From Sphingomonadales bacterium (GTDB lineage: Bacteria > Pseudomonadota > Alphaproteobacteria > Sphingomonadales > Sphingomonadaceae): a stretch of DNA of 64,000 bases. Shown here piece after piece: positions 1-9,470 of this stretch; position 1 is the first letter of the stretch; the number at the start of each line of letters is the position of its first letter. The stretch covers positions 62,001 through 126,000 of the forward strand of contig JADJGU010000004.1 of assembly GCA_016707885.1 (NCBI GenBank), given 5' to 3'. A model generated the notes under the pieces. It did no database searches, was not told the origin of the DNA, and was given only the letters and a program-made list of their open reading frames with translations. Both the position numbers and the translations under genes were made by a program.

Positions 1-2
1 CA

Positions 3-1099
3 ACTCATGCGGGTCAAATCCGACTACGTTTATCGGACAGAAAGCCAAATAGCCTTCACGAGGAACAGGCTTTAACTGAGGAGGCAGCCAATTTTCATAG
101 CGCTGCTACACTTCTGAGGCAGGCAAGCGACGGAGCAAAAGCGTTTTGCGGAATGCTCGCTGAAATTATGGCGGGCAAACCGGATCTATTGTTAGTCGAT
201 GAACCAGCAGCATTTCTTCACCCAACATTGTCTTTTACTTTGGCTAAGCAAATGGCCAAACAAATGCAGGGGAATAAAAAAGACTTTTTGTTTCGACACA
301 TAGCCCTCACTTTTTAATGGGGTGCGTAATGTCTGGCGTTCCAGTAAATGTTGTACGACTGACTTATCGAAACAAAGTAGCTACAGCTAGAATTCTTCCA
401 AGTGAAGAATTAACAATTATTATGAGAAATCCGTTGTTACGATCTGCGGGCGTACTTTCTGCCCTTTTTTACGAAAATGTTGTGATGAGGAGCGATATGG
501 ATGGGCCTTTTATCAGGAAGCAAATGAACGCCTTTTGGGGTTGAATGATCAACAGGGGGTATTCCAAACTGTCTTTTTATGAACGCGAACGGTCAAGATT
601 CAATTCCAACTATTATGGAACCTCTGAGAAAATTTGGTATTCCGGTTGCAGGTATTTATGATTTGGACTTCGTCAAAGACGGGGGTCAGCAAGGAACGCG
701 ACGACTTAAAGCGGCTGGCGTACCGGATGGCGTAATAAGTGGACTCAATCCGACAAGGGTAAACGTTAAATCTTCTCTAGAAACGCGCGATCCAAATTAT
801 AAGCGATCGGGAGGACTTGGATTGTTGACCGACGCTGAGCTGGAGACTGCTAAATTTTATTGTAAACAGCTTGCTGATTATGGAGTTTTTTTGGTTCCCA
901 GTGGAGAGAGTTGAATCTGGCTTTCAGACCTTGGAGTTAGAGAAAATCTACTGACTGGTTAGTGGCAATGTTTGAACGGATGGGCTCTGATAGCAGTGCG
1001 GCAGCGTACGTCAAACCTACCGACGTCGACGTTTGGGCATTTCTCGATGAAGTTAGAGATTGGTTACTCAACCCAAATCGTTTCGGTATCCCGCAGTGA
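3..1099 (+). pseudogene. OLD-family AAA ATPase/TOPRIM nuclease, 5' truncated and frameshifted
   Basis: Seen: an open frame from base 3 carries an ABC-like signature region (SDGAKAF) and a Walker B block (LLLVDEPAAFLHP, about 180-222). After an A-rich run near 275-285 the protein continues in another frame as LFVSTHSPHFLMG, the switch histidine region of these ATPases. Further breaks lie near 500, 575, 915 and 955. The second half holds a TOPRIM-like part (AFYQEANERLLG, then FLNANG and IYDLDF, an acidic DxD), and the last piece ends with TGA at 1097-1099. Known: OLD-type proteins are ATP-driven nucleases, often in anti-phage defence. The composition is visibly more AT-rich than the genes that follow, which suggests transfer. 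The number of breaks fits either a decayed gene or poor sequence at a contig end. The family is fairly certain, the functional state is not. Confidence 0.75.
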
Positions 1100-1241
1100 A
1101 TTTGATACAGTTACGCGGAAGCAAGTTTAGGTGCAGGTGACAGCAACCGTCCTGATTCACCGTGAAATGCAGAATCAAGATTCTTTACCTCCAATCTCCT
1201 CTGCGCTCTCCGTGCCTCTGAACGAAACAAAGCTTTACCCC

Positions 1242-1705
1242 CTACAAATCCACCACCTCCCGCACATAGCCCCACTCGCCAACGCCATCCCATGCCCGGC
1301 CATCGGGAAAATGCAGCTTCACCCCTGACAGCGCGGCGCGGTCGAACAAGCGCATGTTCACGCCCATGCGGTCATTCGCGGCACCGCTCTTTTCCAGCCA
1401 GGCCGCGCTTAAGGCAAAATGCGTGGTGCAGCCGCAGCGGGGGCAAACCCCCCCCCGCGGGCTCCCGCGTTTGTGGTCGCATTTCCGGCCAGAAACCGGT
1501 TCGACTGCAGGAAATACGCGAAGTCTGCTCTTCCATAGCCCCGCGTCTCCCCCGTCACCCTCACTTCTTCGGGCGCATAATATCCCCACCACACGCCGTG
1601 AGACTCGCACAGGCTGCAATTGCATTCGAAGATGAAGCCCGGCGCATGCGCGACCTGCACATGCACGGCACCGCAATGGCAGGTGGCGGATAGGGGATTG
1701 GTCAT
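1242..1705 (-). CDS. GFA/CENP-V-type zinc-binding protein (frameshifted)
   Basis: The N-terminal part shows the family pattern CHCGAV followed by CNCSLCESHG, and the C-terminal part, in another frame, shows CPRCGCTTHF; together these are the cysteines of the glutathione-dependent formaldehyde-activating enzyme (GFA)/CENP-V fold, which binds zinc. Length of about 153 residues fits the family. The frame changes at a run of nine C bases at 1448-1456, a typical site for a length error. The ATG at 1703-1705 is chosen because MTNPLSATCHCG places the first zinc motif where the family has it; an upstream ATG at 1753 would add 16 unrelated residues. Members with this short form are usually of unknown substrate, so formaldehyde activation should not be assumed. 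Confidence 0.75.
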
Positions 1706-2024
1706 CGCGCGATAGTAGCAAGGAGGGGCGGAATTGCACCCTCTCTCGTTCACCTCCGGTGGCCTTCGGCTCTAGGGGAGAGGAGTGAGGAATCGACCGG
1801 AGGGAGATGGCCGAAGGCCACCTGCGAACTTGTTCGCTAGTCGCAGCGGAGAGGGGCTGTAACGGTGACGGCACACCCAGCCTCCCCCTCTCCACTTCGT
1901 CTAATTGCTTGCAGCAATAAGACTTCGTACCTCTCCCCTGAAGGGGAGAGGGTTGCGCACCCCCTTCAAAAACCCCCACCCTGCCCCATATTGCTATCGA
2001 CCAACCAGAGGAGTTTCCCACGCC
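1706..2024. other. gene-free stretch with inverted repeats
   Basis: No credible protein is seen here. The stretch contains the inverted repeat at 1758-1822 (listed separately) and near 1937-1956 a short perfect hairpin of the form CTCTCCCC-TGAA-GGGGAGAG. The phrase CCCAGCCTCCCCCTCTCC near 1877-1894 resembles one arm of the repeat at 50004-50057, so these may be members of one dispersed intergenic repeat group. A ribosome-binding-like AGAGGAG lies just before the lipoprotein gene at 2025. Confidence 0.5.
1758..1822. repeat. inverted repeat, 13-base arms
   Basis: GGTGGCCTTCGGC at 1758-1770 is the exact reverse complement of GCCGAAGGCCACC at 1810-1822, separated by about 39 bases. It lies between the 5' end of the GFA-type gene and the small lipoprotein gene. 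No T tract follows either arm, so a REP-like dispersed element is more likely than a terminator. Confidence 0.6.
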
Positions 2025-2354
2025 ATGCGCCTTTCCGCCCTTTCGCTTGCCCCGATCGCCCTGTTGTCGCTCGCCGCCTGTGGCGAAGGCGGGGCGCTGG
2101 ACGAGAATGTGAAAGCCACCGTGCGCCAATCGATCGTTGCCAGCTGCGCCGCGACCGCGGAGGGGCAGGTGCCCGAGGGCGTGAATGTCGACCTCGATAA
2201 GGTCTGCGATTGCGCCGCCGACAAGCTGATGGCGGGCAAGAGCGTGCAAGACCTGATCGCCAACCCGCCCACCAGCGTGGAGGACCTTGCGCCGATCAAG
2301 GAGTGCCTGAAGGAAATCGGCCCGGTAACGGTCGCGCCCCCGCCGGAGGGGTGA
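2025..2354 (+). CDS. small lipoprotein, unknown function
   Basis: Encodes 109 residues. The N terminus is a typical lipoprotein signal: a charged start, a hydrophobic core and the lipobox LSLAAC with the lipidated cysteine at residue 19. The mature part has cysteines at CAAT and VCDCAADKL, which could form disulfides in the periplasm. It ends in a proline-rich VAPPPEG. The ATG at 2025 has AGAGGAG about 11 bases upstream and starts the signal peptide directly. I do not recognise a named family. It stands alone and converges with the globin-like gene on the other strand. Confidence 0.75.
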   Translation: MRLSALSLAPIALLSLAACGEGGALDENVKATVRQSIVASCAATAEGQVPEGVNVDLDKVCDCAADKLMAGKSVQDLIANPPTSVEDLAPIKECLKEIGPVTVAPPPEG

Positions 2355-2385
2355 GCCCGCCTCTCCCTTTGGGAGACGGGCTGGC

Positions 2386-2820
2386 TCAGCCGATAAAAGT
2401 CCGCGCCTTGGCGATCGTCTCGGCCAATCCGGCGCGCATTTCCTCCCACACTGCGCGCTCGTCATCCGCGTCTTCGGGCAGCGTCTCTTCGATCAGGTCA
2501 ATCCCCGCCCACAGCATGCCTTCATACCAGCCGGCCTCTATCTTCAGCGTTTCCTGATGGTGCGGGATCGAATCATAGAGGATGATGCGGATCTCCTCGG
2601 GCCGTTCGAACCAGGTCATCAGGCAATAGAGCACATTGCCGACCATCTCCGCCTCTAGCAGCGCGCGCTTGCCGAGGCCGTGATGTTCAAAGCTGGCCTC
2701 TGCCGCCGGATGCGCGGCGTAGAAGCGCGCCATCAGCGGGGCAGTGATATCGCCCACTGTTTCGGCTGCGCGTTCCAGACTGCGCTCGATCAGTTCAAGT
2801 TTCGCTGCCCTGTCTTGCAT
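2386..2820 (-). CDS. hypothetical protein, possible globin fold
   Basis: Encodes 144 residues, mostly helical, without signal peptide or membrane segment. The stretch ITAPLMARFYAAHPAAEASF resembles the A/B-helix region of bacterial globins, and IPHHQETLKIEAGWYEGML could carry a proximal histidine, so a globin-like fold is possible but is my inference only. Start choice: ATG at 2818-2820 has GGGAGG six bases upstream, whereas the ATG at 2824-2826 would touch the same ribosome-binding site; the former is therefore preferred. It is separated by about 400 bases from the membrane protein that is read away from it. Confidence 0.65.
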   Translation of the reverse strand: MQDRAAKLELIERSLERAAETVGDITAPLMARFYAAHPAAEASFEHHGLGKRALLEAEMVGNVLYCLMTWFERPEEIRIILYDSIPHHQETLKIEAGWYEGMLWAGIDLIEETLPEDADDERAVWEEMRAGLAETIAKARTFIG

Positions 2821-3224
2821 GCGCATCCTCCCTTTGGGCGATAGTGGCACAGGTGGCCGGGCGCGGGAATTGATATTGGTCAAGCGCGATGCACTATCGA
2901 GGCGCTGTCCTACATCGCGGGTTTCTGCTTGTGTTGCGTGATGGACGAAGGTGCTTGCCCGCGCTGCCCGTTTCACCTCGCGCTATCGGCCGCGCTAAAG
3001 TGACAAAGGTGACAATCGGCCCCATGCCTTCCGGTGAAGTTTGTAACCTTAAGGCCGTTTTACGCCATTCGCTTTGCCGCATTCACGCCCCTATCCACCG
3101 TTATAGACCAAATGGGCGATTCACAGGTTGTCACATATATGTAACAAGCCGTCTCAAGGCGGGACACCGCACCAAAAATCCCAGCCTTTCGGGTCGCACC
3201 GAACATAATTCCGGGGGGAAGGGT
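2821..3224. other. divergent intergenic region of about 400 bases
   Basis: Nothing coding is recognised. The region separates the globin-like gene (leftward) from the membrane-protein gene (rightward) and must hold promoters for both. Visible is the short direct repetition GTGACAAAGGTGACAATCG around 3000-3017 and an AT-richer patch around 3120-3150. I cannot assign a regulator. Confidence 0.35.
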
Positions 3225-3962
3225 ATGGCGACAACAGCCAATGTAACCGGCGCAACAGGCCAGGATGCCGAGCGTCGTTTTTACGGGCGCATGGCGCTAG
3301 CGATCATCATTGCAATCTTCATTGGTTTTGCGCCCAGTTTCTACCTGTTCCAGACGGTAAGCTATCCGCGACCGAACCCGACGCTGACCCCGCTGGTGAT
3401 CGCGCACGGCATCGCGCTGACCGGGTGGCTGGCGATTTTCTATACGCAGATCCGGCTAGTTGCGGCCAAAAGGCGCGATATCCACCGGCAGCTGGGCGTG
3501 TGGGGATTTGCCCTCGCGGTGCTCATCATTCCGCTCGCCTATCTGACCGCGACTCACGCAATCGCGCGCGGCACCCATCCGCCGATCATCGATGCCGAAA
3601 GCTGGTCGGTGGTGCCGTTGATGGCGCTGCCGCCGATGATCCTGATGCTGATCATGGGCTGGCGCAACCGCATGGACCCGCAGGCGCACAAGCGCTTCAT
3701 GCTGCTCTTCACGCTGATGACGGTTGAACCCGGCGTTGGCCGCTGGCCGATCTTTCCGCCGGTGATGGCTGGGCATATCGTTGGCGGGCTGGTAGCCTTC
3801 GCCTTCGTCGTCCCGCTGATCCTGTGGGACAGGAAGACGATAGGCGGTCTGCACTGGGCCACCAAATGGGGCCTGGGCGCGCTGATCTTCGGCTATTTCG
3901 TGCGCTATCCGATCTGGGCGCTCGGTTTTTGGCCCGATGTCGTGCGGGTCTTGCCTTATTAG
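3225..3962 (+). CDS. multi-pass inner-membrane protein, unknown function
   Basis: Encodes 245 residues with about seven hydrophobic segments: residues about 21-42, 58-78, 85-105, 120-140, 160-175, 180-200 and 210-240. Short basic loops such as AAKRRDIHRQLG and NRMDPQAHKRFM lie between them, a pattern seen in small heme- or quinone-associated membrane proteins with conserved histidines. I do not recognise the family. ATG at 3225 is chosen because it precedes the first amphipathic/membrane segment and is preceded by GGGGGGAAGGG. Its stop codon overlaps by four bases the stop of the convergent kinase gene. Confidence 0.7.
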   Translation: MATTANVTGATGQDAERRFYGRMALAIIIAIFIGFAPSFYLFQTVSYPRPNPTLTPLVIAHGIALTGWLAIFYTQIRLVAAKRRDIHRQLGVWGFALAVLIIPLAYLTATHAIARGTHPPIIDAESWSVVPLMALPPMILMLIMGWRNRMDPQAHKRFMLLFTLMTVEPGVGRWPIFPPVMAGHIVGGLVAFAFVVPLILWDRKTIGGLHWATKWGLGALIFGYFVRYPIWALGFWPDVVRVLPY

Positions 3963-4957
3963 GAAGCGAGGCGTTCGGCGACGAGCTTCTGGATATCCGC
4001 CTCGGGCCGCGCGCCATAATGGCTGATGACCTCAGCGGCGCAGACTGCACCCATCGTCAGGCAATCCTTCAGGCTGCGGCCCTGTGCGATCCCGGCAAAA
4101 ACGCCCGCCGCGAAAAGATCCCCCGCGCCGGTGGTATCGACCACGCGTTCGACTTTTTCAGCACTAACGCGTGCATGCTCTGAACCACGATGCGCCTCGG
4201 CTCCTGCTGCGCCATGCGTGCACACCAGCATCGGCACCCGCTGCGCCAGCGCTGCAACCGCAGCTTCGGTATCGTCGGTCTGCATCATCGCGCGCACTTC
4301 GGTATCGTTGGCGAAGAGCAGGTCGAGCGAGCCATCATCCATCAGCGCGAAAAACTCGTCGCGATGCCCTTCAACAACAAAGGCATCAGAAAGGGTGAGG
4401 GCAACCTTGCGCCCGGCATTTTTGGCAATGGCTATCGCGCCCGTCATCGCCGCGCGCGATTCAGGCGCATTCCACAAATATCCTTCCAGATAAAGCCAGG
4501 CTGCGTCTTCGATCTTCGTTTTGTCGATAGCGGTTTCGGGAAGGAACTGCGCCGCACCAAGGAAGGTGTTCATCGTCCGCTGCGCATCGGGGGTGACGAG
4601 GATCAGGCAACGCGCGGTCGGCGGCTGGCCAGGACGTGCGGGCACATCAAAGTCGATACCGGTCGCGCGGATATCGTGCGCGAACACATCGCCCAGCTGA
4701 TCTTGTGCAACCTGCCCAATAAAGGCGGTTTTATGCCCAAGCCGTGAAAGCCCGGCGAGCGTATTGGCCGCGCTGCCGCCGCTAACCTCACGCCCCGGAC
4801 CCATCGCATCGTAAAGCGATTGCGCGCGCTCGGCATCGATCAGCGTCATCCCGCCCTTGTTGAGATTCTGTGCGGCGATGAAGGCATCGTCAGCATCGGA
4901 AATCACGTCAACAATAGCATTGCCGATGGCCAGCACGTCGTAGCGGGTTTGCGTCAT
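3959..4957 (-). CDS. PfkB-family sugar/adenosine kinase
   Basis: Encodes 332 residues and belongs to the PfkB (ribokinase) family, which phosphorylates sugars or nucleosides with ATP in the cytosol. Both signatures are visible: GGSAANT at residues 60-66 in the substrate site and DTTGAGD at 274-280, where D280 is the expected catalytic base and TGAG forms the anion hole. The start of the protein (YDVLAIGNAIVDV) and the NLNKGGMTLI block are like the adenosine-kinase branch widespread in alphaproteobacteria. Adenosine is thus the best guess for the substrate, but other sugar kinases of this branch exist. It is monocistronic and divergent from the EI24 gene. Confidence 0.88.
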   Translation of the reverse strand: MTQTRYDVLAIGNAIVDVISDADDAFIAAQNLNKGGMTLIDAERAQSLYDAMGPGREVSGGSAANTLAGLSRLGHKTAFIGQVAQDQLGDVFAHDIRATGIDFDVPARPGQPPTARCLILVTPDAQRTMNTFLGAAQFLPETAIDKTKIEDAAWLYLEGYLWNAPESRAAMTGAIAIAKNAGRKVALTLSDAFVVEGHRDEFFALMDDGSLDLLFANDTEVRAMMQTDDTEAAVAALAQRVPMLVCTHGAAGAEAHRGSEHARVSAEKVERVVDTTGAGDLFAAGVFAGIAQGRSLKDCLTMGAVCAAEVISHYGARPEADIQKLVAERLAS

Positions 4958-5053
4958 TTAGGGTTCCTGTTCAGGGTTTGGCGCGCCCTAATGCGGTCTG
5001 CGCAAAAGGGCAAGTGGCTTGCATGTGTAATACACCTGCATTATCTGGGTGAA

Positions 5054-5725
5054 ATGTTGACAGCCATCTCACGCGGCTTTGCCAGCCTGGCGGATAATAG
5101 GATCATGCTGATCCTTGCGAAGGTCATTTCGCTGACGCTTGCCGCTTTCCTGATACTGGGCATCGCATTGTGGTATGCAGTAGACTTTGCGTTCGGATAT
5201 TTCGGCGTTGCTGACGATGGCACATTGAGCGCGCTTGCAGCCGTCGCCATCCTCGCCATTTCAGGGCTGGTGCTATTCCGGATGGTAGCCATCGCCATCA
5301 CTTGGGTCTTTTCCGACGATATCATCGATGCGGTGGAGGAGCGGCATTATCCGTTTGAAGCCGCACGCGGGAAACGCCCTTCCAACATGACGTCGCTGCG
5401 CATGGGGTTGCGTTCGGCACGGCGTGCCTTGGGATATAATCTCTTGGCCCTGCCGCTTTACCTGTTGCTGCTGGTCACGGGGATTGGCGCGCCACTGGTC
5501 TTCATCGCCGTCAATGCGCTGCTATTGGGACGCGATCTGGAAGACATGCTGGTTGCACGCCACGGCCATGAACTGGCCGCGTTCGGCAAGGGCGAGCGCC
5601 TGATGCTGGGTGCCGCAGGTGCAGCGGGCATGATGGTGCCTTTGCTGCAATTTGTCGTGCCGGTTGTCGCGACCGCCGCTGCCGTGCATATGGCGCATGG
5701 AAAATTCAGGGTGAAGACCAAGTGA
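5054..5725 (+). CDS. EI24-domain membrane protein (CysZ-like)
   Basis: Encodes 223 residues with an N-terminal amphipathic part (LTAISRGFASLADNRIM) and several membrane segments at about residues 25-50, 58-80, 130-155 and 190-215. The arrangement and the opening block match the EI24/CysZ family of integral membrane proteins; CysZ of E. coli is involved in sulfate uptake, but distant members are uncharacterised, so no transport role is claimed. ATG at 5054 starts the conserved part; in-frame codons upstream exist but give no family-like residues. The stop codon overlaps the GTG start of the following lipoprotein (GTGA), so the two are probably translationally coupled. Confidence 0.75.
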   Translation: MLTAISRGFASLADNRIMLILAKVISLTLAAFLILGIALWYAVDFAFGYFGVADDGTLSALAAVAILAISGLVLFRMVAIAITWVFSDDIIDAVEERHYPFEAARGKRPSNMTSLRMGLRSARRALGYNLLALPLYLLLLVTGIGAPLVFIAVNALLLGRDLEDMLVARHGHELAAFGKGERLMLGAAGAAGMMVPLLQFVVPVVATAAAVHMAHGKFRVKTK

Positions 5726-6111
5726 CCAAATTTGCGACTGTTGTTTTTGGAAGCCTGTCGCTTGCCGCCTGTGGTGGCGGGGCGGTGCCGCCGCAACGGG
5801 TACCGGTCCCGATAGACCGACCCGCCGCTGCAGCCCCCGCCGTCCGCCCCGTGCTTTCGTCGAAGGGTTTGGAGGCGGTTATGGGCAAGGACATGTCAAC
5901 GCTGGTCCGCATGTTCGGCCAGCCCCGACTTGATGTCATAGAGGTTCAGGGACGCAAGCTGCAATTCAGCGGTCGCGCCTGCATCCTTGACGCATATCTG
6001 TACCCCGATGGCAAGAATGGGGCAGAAATAGTCACCCATGTAGATGCCCGCCGCAGCGATGGCGCGGAAGTCGACCGTGCACAATGCGTCAACGCGCTTC
6101 TGTCGCGCTGA
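5722..6111 (+). CDS. lipoprotein, unknown function
   Basis: Encodes 129 residues from a GTG start that overlaps the stop of the EI24 gene. The signal ends in the lipobox SLAAC with the lipidated cysteine at residue 17, followed by a proline/alanine-rich linker and a compact domain (GLEAVMGKDMSTLVRMFGQPRLD, then FSGRACILDAYLYP). This domain looks like the small outer-membrane-assembly or SmpA-like lipoprotein domains, but the similarity is weak and I do not name a function. The two cysteines in the mature part (ACIL and QCVN) may pair. Its 3' end overlaps the convergent queG by 23 bases. Confidence 0.72.
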   Translation: MTKFATVVFGSLSLAACGGGAVPPQRVPVPIDRPAAAAPAVRPVLSSKGLEAVMGKDMSTLVRMFGQPRLDVIEVQGRKLQFSGRACILDAYLYPDGKNGAEIVTHVDARRSDGAEVDRAQCVNALLSR

Positions 6112-7228
6112 CCGTCCATTCCTGCAGCACCGATTCATCTGACTCAAATTTGAGTCGACCACGCTTTTCCAACGAAAACCGGCCTTTGTCCAGTTGCGCC
6201 AGCGCCCAGATAGCCGCGCCCCGAACCAATGGACTGGCATCAACAAGCAGGTGGATCAGTGGTTCAATCAAGCTGCTGTCGCCGCTATTCCCGGCAGCAA
6301 TTGCCGCGTTGCGGACAAAGCGATCGCGGCCTGTGCGCTTAATCGGGGTACCAGCGAATAGCTGGCGAAACGCGCCGTCATCGAGCCTCAACAACTGCGT
6401 CAATGGCAGTTCGGATAACTCTAGCCGCTGCATCATTGCCTTATGCACAGACGCTGTTTTGGCAAATTTGTTCCACGGGCAGGCGGCAAGGCAATCGTCG
6501 CAGCCGTAAATATGATTGCCCATCGCCTGGCGCAATTCATGCGGGATTGGCCCCTTATGCTCGATGGTCAGATAGGAAATGCAGCGCCGCGCATCTACGC
6601 GATATGGTTCGGGAAAGGCATTGGTCGGGCAAACGATCTGGCAGGCATTGCACGATCCGCAGTGGTCGTGCCCGGGTGCATCGGGCCCTAGTTCGGCGGT
6701 CGTGTAGATCGCGCCTAATAGCAACCAGCTTCCATGTTCGCGACTGACGAGATTGCTGTGTTTGCCCTGCCAGCCAAGACCTGCCGCTTCCGCAAGCGTC
6801 TTTTCAAGCACCGGGGCGGTGTCGACGAAGACCTTCACCTCATCCCCAGTCTGGTGGACAAACCATTGCGCCAATCGCTTGAGCGCGCCCTTGACCACGT
6901 CGTGATAGTCTTTGCGCTGCGCATAGACTGAAATGCGCCCCAGCTCCGGATGCAATTCTAGCGCCATTGGATCGGACTCAGGCGTATAGCTCATGCCCAG
7001 CATGATTACCGACCGCACTTCGGGCCATAATCCGTCTGGACTTGATCGCTGATCGACGCGATCGGCCATCCACAGCATGTCTCCATGCCGACCTTCGTCC
7101 AGCCACTGACGCAATCGCGCTCCCGCGTCTGGTGCGAGACGGCCCGGGGCTACACGGCAATCGGCGAACCCTTCCACTCTCGCTCGTTCCTTCAGCGCGT
7201 TAACCAAATTTGTCTTGTGTCTTTTCAC
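6089..7228 (-). CDS. queG: epoxyqueuosine reductase QueG
   Basis: Encodes 379 residues. QueG reduces epoxyqueuosine to queuosine, the last step in making this modified base at tRNA position 34, using cobalamin and two [4Fe-4S] clusters. Visible are the N-terminal DUF1730-like part, the cluster motifs CGSCNACQIVCPT and CDDCLAACPWN in the middle, and a C-terminal HEAT-like helical repeat (AAIAAGNSGDSSLIEPLIHLL). Length is normal for the family. The gene is divergent from the ABC-exporter ATPase gene with about 50 bases between starts and has a 23-base overlap with the convergent lipoprotein gene. Confidence 0.95.
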   Translation of the reverse strand: MKRHKTNLVNALKERARVEGFADCRVAPGRLAPDAGARLRQWLDEGRHGDMLWMADRVDQRSSPDGLWPEVRSVIMLGMSYTPESDPMALELHPELGRISVYAQRKDYHDVVKGALKRLAQWFVHQTGDEVKVFVDTAPVLEKTLAEAAGLGWQGKHSNLVSREHGSWLLLGAIYTTAELGPDAPGHDHCGSCNACQIVCPTNAFPEPYRVDARRCISYLTIEHKGPIPHELRQAMGNHIYGCDDCLAACPWNKFAKTASVHKAMMQRLELSELPLTQLLRLDDGAFRQLFAGTPIKRTGRDRFVRNAAIAAGNSGDSSLIEPLIHLLVDASPLVRGAAIWALAQLDKGRFSLEKRGRLKFESDESVLQEWTVSATEAR

Positions 7229-7277
7229 GCGCTGTCCCTATTCGGGTGTCGGATCAGTTTTGGGGCGATTTACCAAT

Positions 7278-8209
7278 ATGCATGCAATCGAGGCACGCGG
7301 GCTTGTCAAGCAGTTCGACGGATTCCGCGCCGTGGACGGCATCGACCTGAACGTACCCGTGGGGAGTATCTACGGCATTTGGGACCGAACGGCGTAAGCA
7401 AGACGACTACAATTCGCATGCTGTTGGGGATTATCGATCCCGATGAAGGTACGCGCACCTTGCTAGGTTCTGATCGTCCGCTGGAGCCAATCCAAACTTG
7501 TGGGCTATCTTCCGGAAGAGCGCGGACTGTACCAGTCGATGCGGGCTGCAGATACCATCGCGTTCATGGGCGCCCTGCGCGGAATGCCATTGAAAGCCGC
7601 CGAGCAGCGCGGACGTGAACTGATGGAGGAGGCAGGGCTTGGCTATGCTGCCGACCGCCAGATACGCCAGCTTTCGAAAGGCATGGCGCAAACCGTGCAA
7701 CTGCTCGGCACTATCGTCCACGATCCAAAGCTGATTGTACTCGACGAGCCCTTTTCCGGCCTTGATGCGCTCAATCAAGCAAGCTCGAACGCATGATACG
7801 CGCACAGGCGGACCGCGGCGTCACGATCATATTCTCCACCCACGTCATCGCCCATGCCGAACGGTTGTGCGAACGCATCGCGATTATTGCAAAGGGCAAG
7901 GTGAGCTTTGATGGACTCGTATCAACCGCGCGCGACCGATTGCGTCCACAGGTACATCTGGCAACCGAAACCGCCGACGGCCCCTGGCGCAAGGCACTGC
8001 CCGACGACGTCAGGCATGAAGGCAATTGGTGGCATTTCACCTTACCCGACAGCGGAGTCGAACCGCTGCTTACGGCATTGATTGGGGGCAAGGCGGGTAT
8101 CCGTTCGCTTTCGATTGAGCGCCCGGGCCTGCATGATGCTTTTGTTGCCATTGCCGGTGAAGATACCGCCGCCGAAATGGATGCACCCACTGCGGAGGAA
8201 CTGATATGA
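7278..8209 (+). pseudogene. NatA-type ABC exporter ATPase (three frame breaks, altered Walker A)
   Basis: The gene can be followed through four pieces in different frames: MHAIEARGLVKQFDG from 7278, the Walker A piece GPNGVSKTTTIRMLLG near 7390-7430, then VGYLPEERGLYQSM with LSKGMAQ signature and Walker B LIVLDEPFSGLDALN (about 7500-7775), and finally the H-loop piece TIIFSTHVIAHAERLCERI. Breaks lie near 7385-7395, 7490 and 7785. The whole matches the ATPase of NatAB/YhaQ-type exporters. Odd: the Walker A motif reads GVSKT where the family has GAGKT, so the invariant glycine is replaced by serine. This may be a sequence error like the breaks, or real loss. The stop overlaps the permease start (ATGA). 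Confidence 0.85.
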
Positions 8210-9430
8210 TAGAGACTATCCGTGCCGCATTCGTCATCGGCCGCCGTGATTTCACGGCTATCATCTTTTCCAAGGCATTCTTTTTCTTCCTGTTGGGACC
8301 GATGTTCCCATTGCTGGTCGGCGGTGCAGCAGGCTTGCTTGGCGGGCAAGTTGCGCGCGACATAGACCGTCCCGTTATCGGTGTGACGATGTCGGCCGAC
8401 GATAGTCGTCAGTTATTGGCGGCAAGAGCAACTCTTGCCGCACAGGTTGGAGAAAGACGGCTCCCGGAAATGAGGCAACTTTCCCAATCAACGAGCGCAG
8501 CAACCCCGGAAAAGCTGCTTGATGACAAGACAAATGGGCTCGCTGCAATTCTTGGCGGGACACTCGACAAGCCAGTCCTCACTGGTACACGTGGCCCCAT
8601 TGAAAGCTATAAGGGCGAAATCGCAATGCTTTCGGCCTTTGCAAAAAATGCCGATGCCATGACGCTGCCTTCGGTAGAAACGCGGCTCGTGCAGAGCAGT
8701 GCGGGTAATGAAAAACAGCAGCGTTTGGCCACTGCGCAAGCGACGCAGGTGCTGTTGTTCATGCTGACAATGCTGCTCGCGGGGATGGTGCTGTCCAATC
8801 TGGTCGAGGAAAAGGGCAACAAGATCATCGAAATCCTTGCGGCTGCTGTCCCCATGGATGCCGTGTTTCTCGGCAAGCTGTTTGCGATGTTGGCAATGGC
8901 TTTTGTCGGCATTACTGTCTGGGCAACGGTCGGCTTCGGAATAGCCAGCTCTGGCGGGTTCGGCCCTTCCAAGCCTGCCGACTCCTGCTGTTGGTTGGCC
9001 AATATTCGTGTTGCTCGGCGTGGTTTATTTCACAATGGCCTATCTCATCCTTGGCTCGCTGTTCCTAGGAATTGGAGCAATGGCGGCAACAGTGCGTGAG
9101 GTCCAAACCTTGTCCATGCCGGTGACCATGGCCCAGTTGATCAATTTCTTTCTCGCCATGTACACAGTTACCAAAATGGGCGAGCCCATAGAACTGTTCG
9201 CCTGCCTTTTCCCGTTCACTTCACCTTTCGCTATGGTCGCCCGAGCGGCGCAGGACGCGACATTGTGGCCGCACCTCCTCGCGGTTGCCTGGCAAGCATT
9301 GTTCGTGCTTATCATCCTGCGCGTCGGGGTTTACTTGTTCCGCCGCAATGTGATGAAATCGGGGAGCGCTGGCCGGATCAAGGAAACAAGTGGCAAAAAG
9401 CTGTTCGGGCTGGTCAAAATGCCAGGCTGA
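8206..9430 (+). CDS. NatB-type ABC exporter permease (one frameshift)
   Basis: About 408 residues over two frames. The N-terminal membrane segment (AIIFSKAFFFFLLGPMFPLLVGG) is followed by a large periplasmic domain (residues about 50-175) and then several membrane segments starting at TQVLLFMLTMLLAGMVLSNL; VEEKGNKIIEIL is the typical cytoplasmic motif of ABC-2 permeases of the NatB type. The frame changes between about 8960 and 9000; in the new frame the protein goes on with WPIFVLLGVVYFTMAYLILG and a normal C terminus. The start overlaps the ATPase gene by four bases, as expected for subunits of one exporter. Known NatAB extrudes Na+; the substrate here is not known. Confidence 0.85.
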
Positions 9431-9470
9431 AACTGCTAACAGCAAATTAAGTTGCTTATCGAAACGGGAT

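Noticed and set aside
1242..2465. A 407-codon minus-strand frame covering the small lipoprotein gene
   Set aside because: Only its last 75 or so codons are real (the C terminus of the GFA-type protein). The rest is antisense to the lipoprotein gene and low in family-like content.
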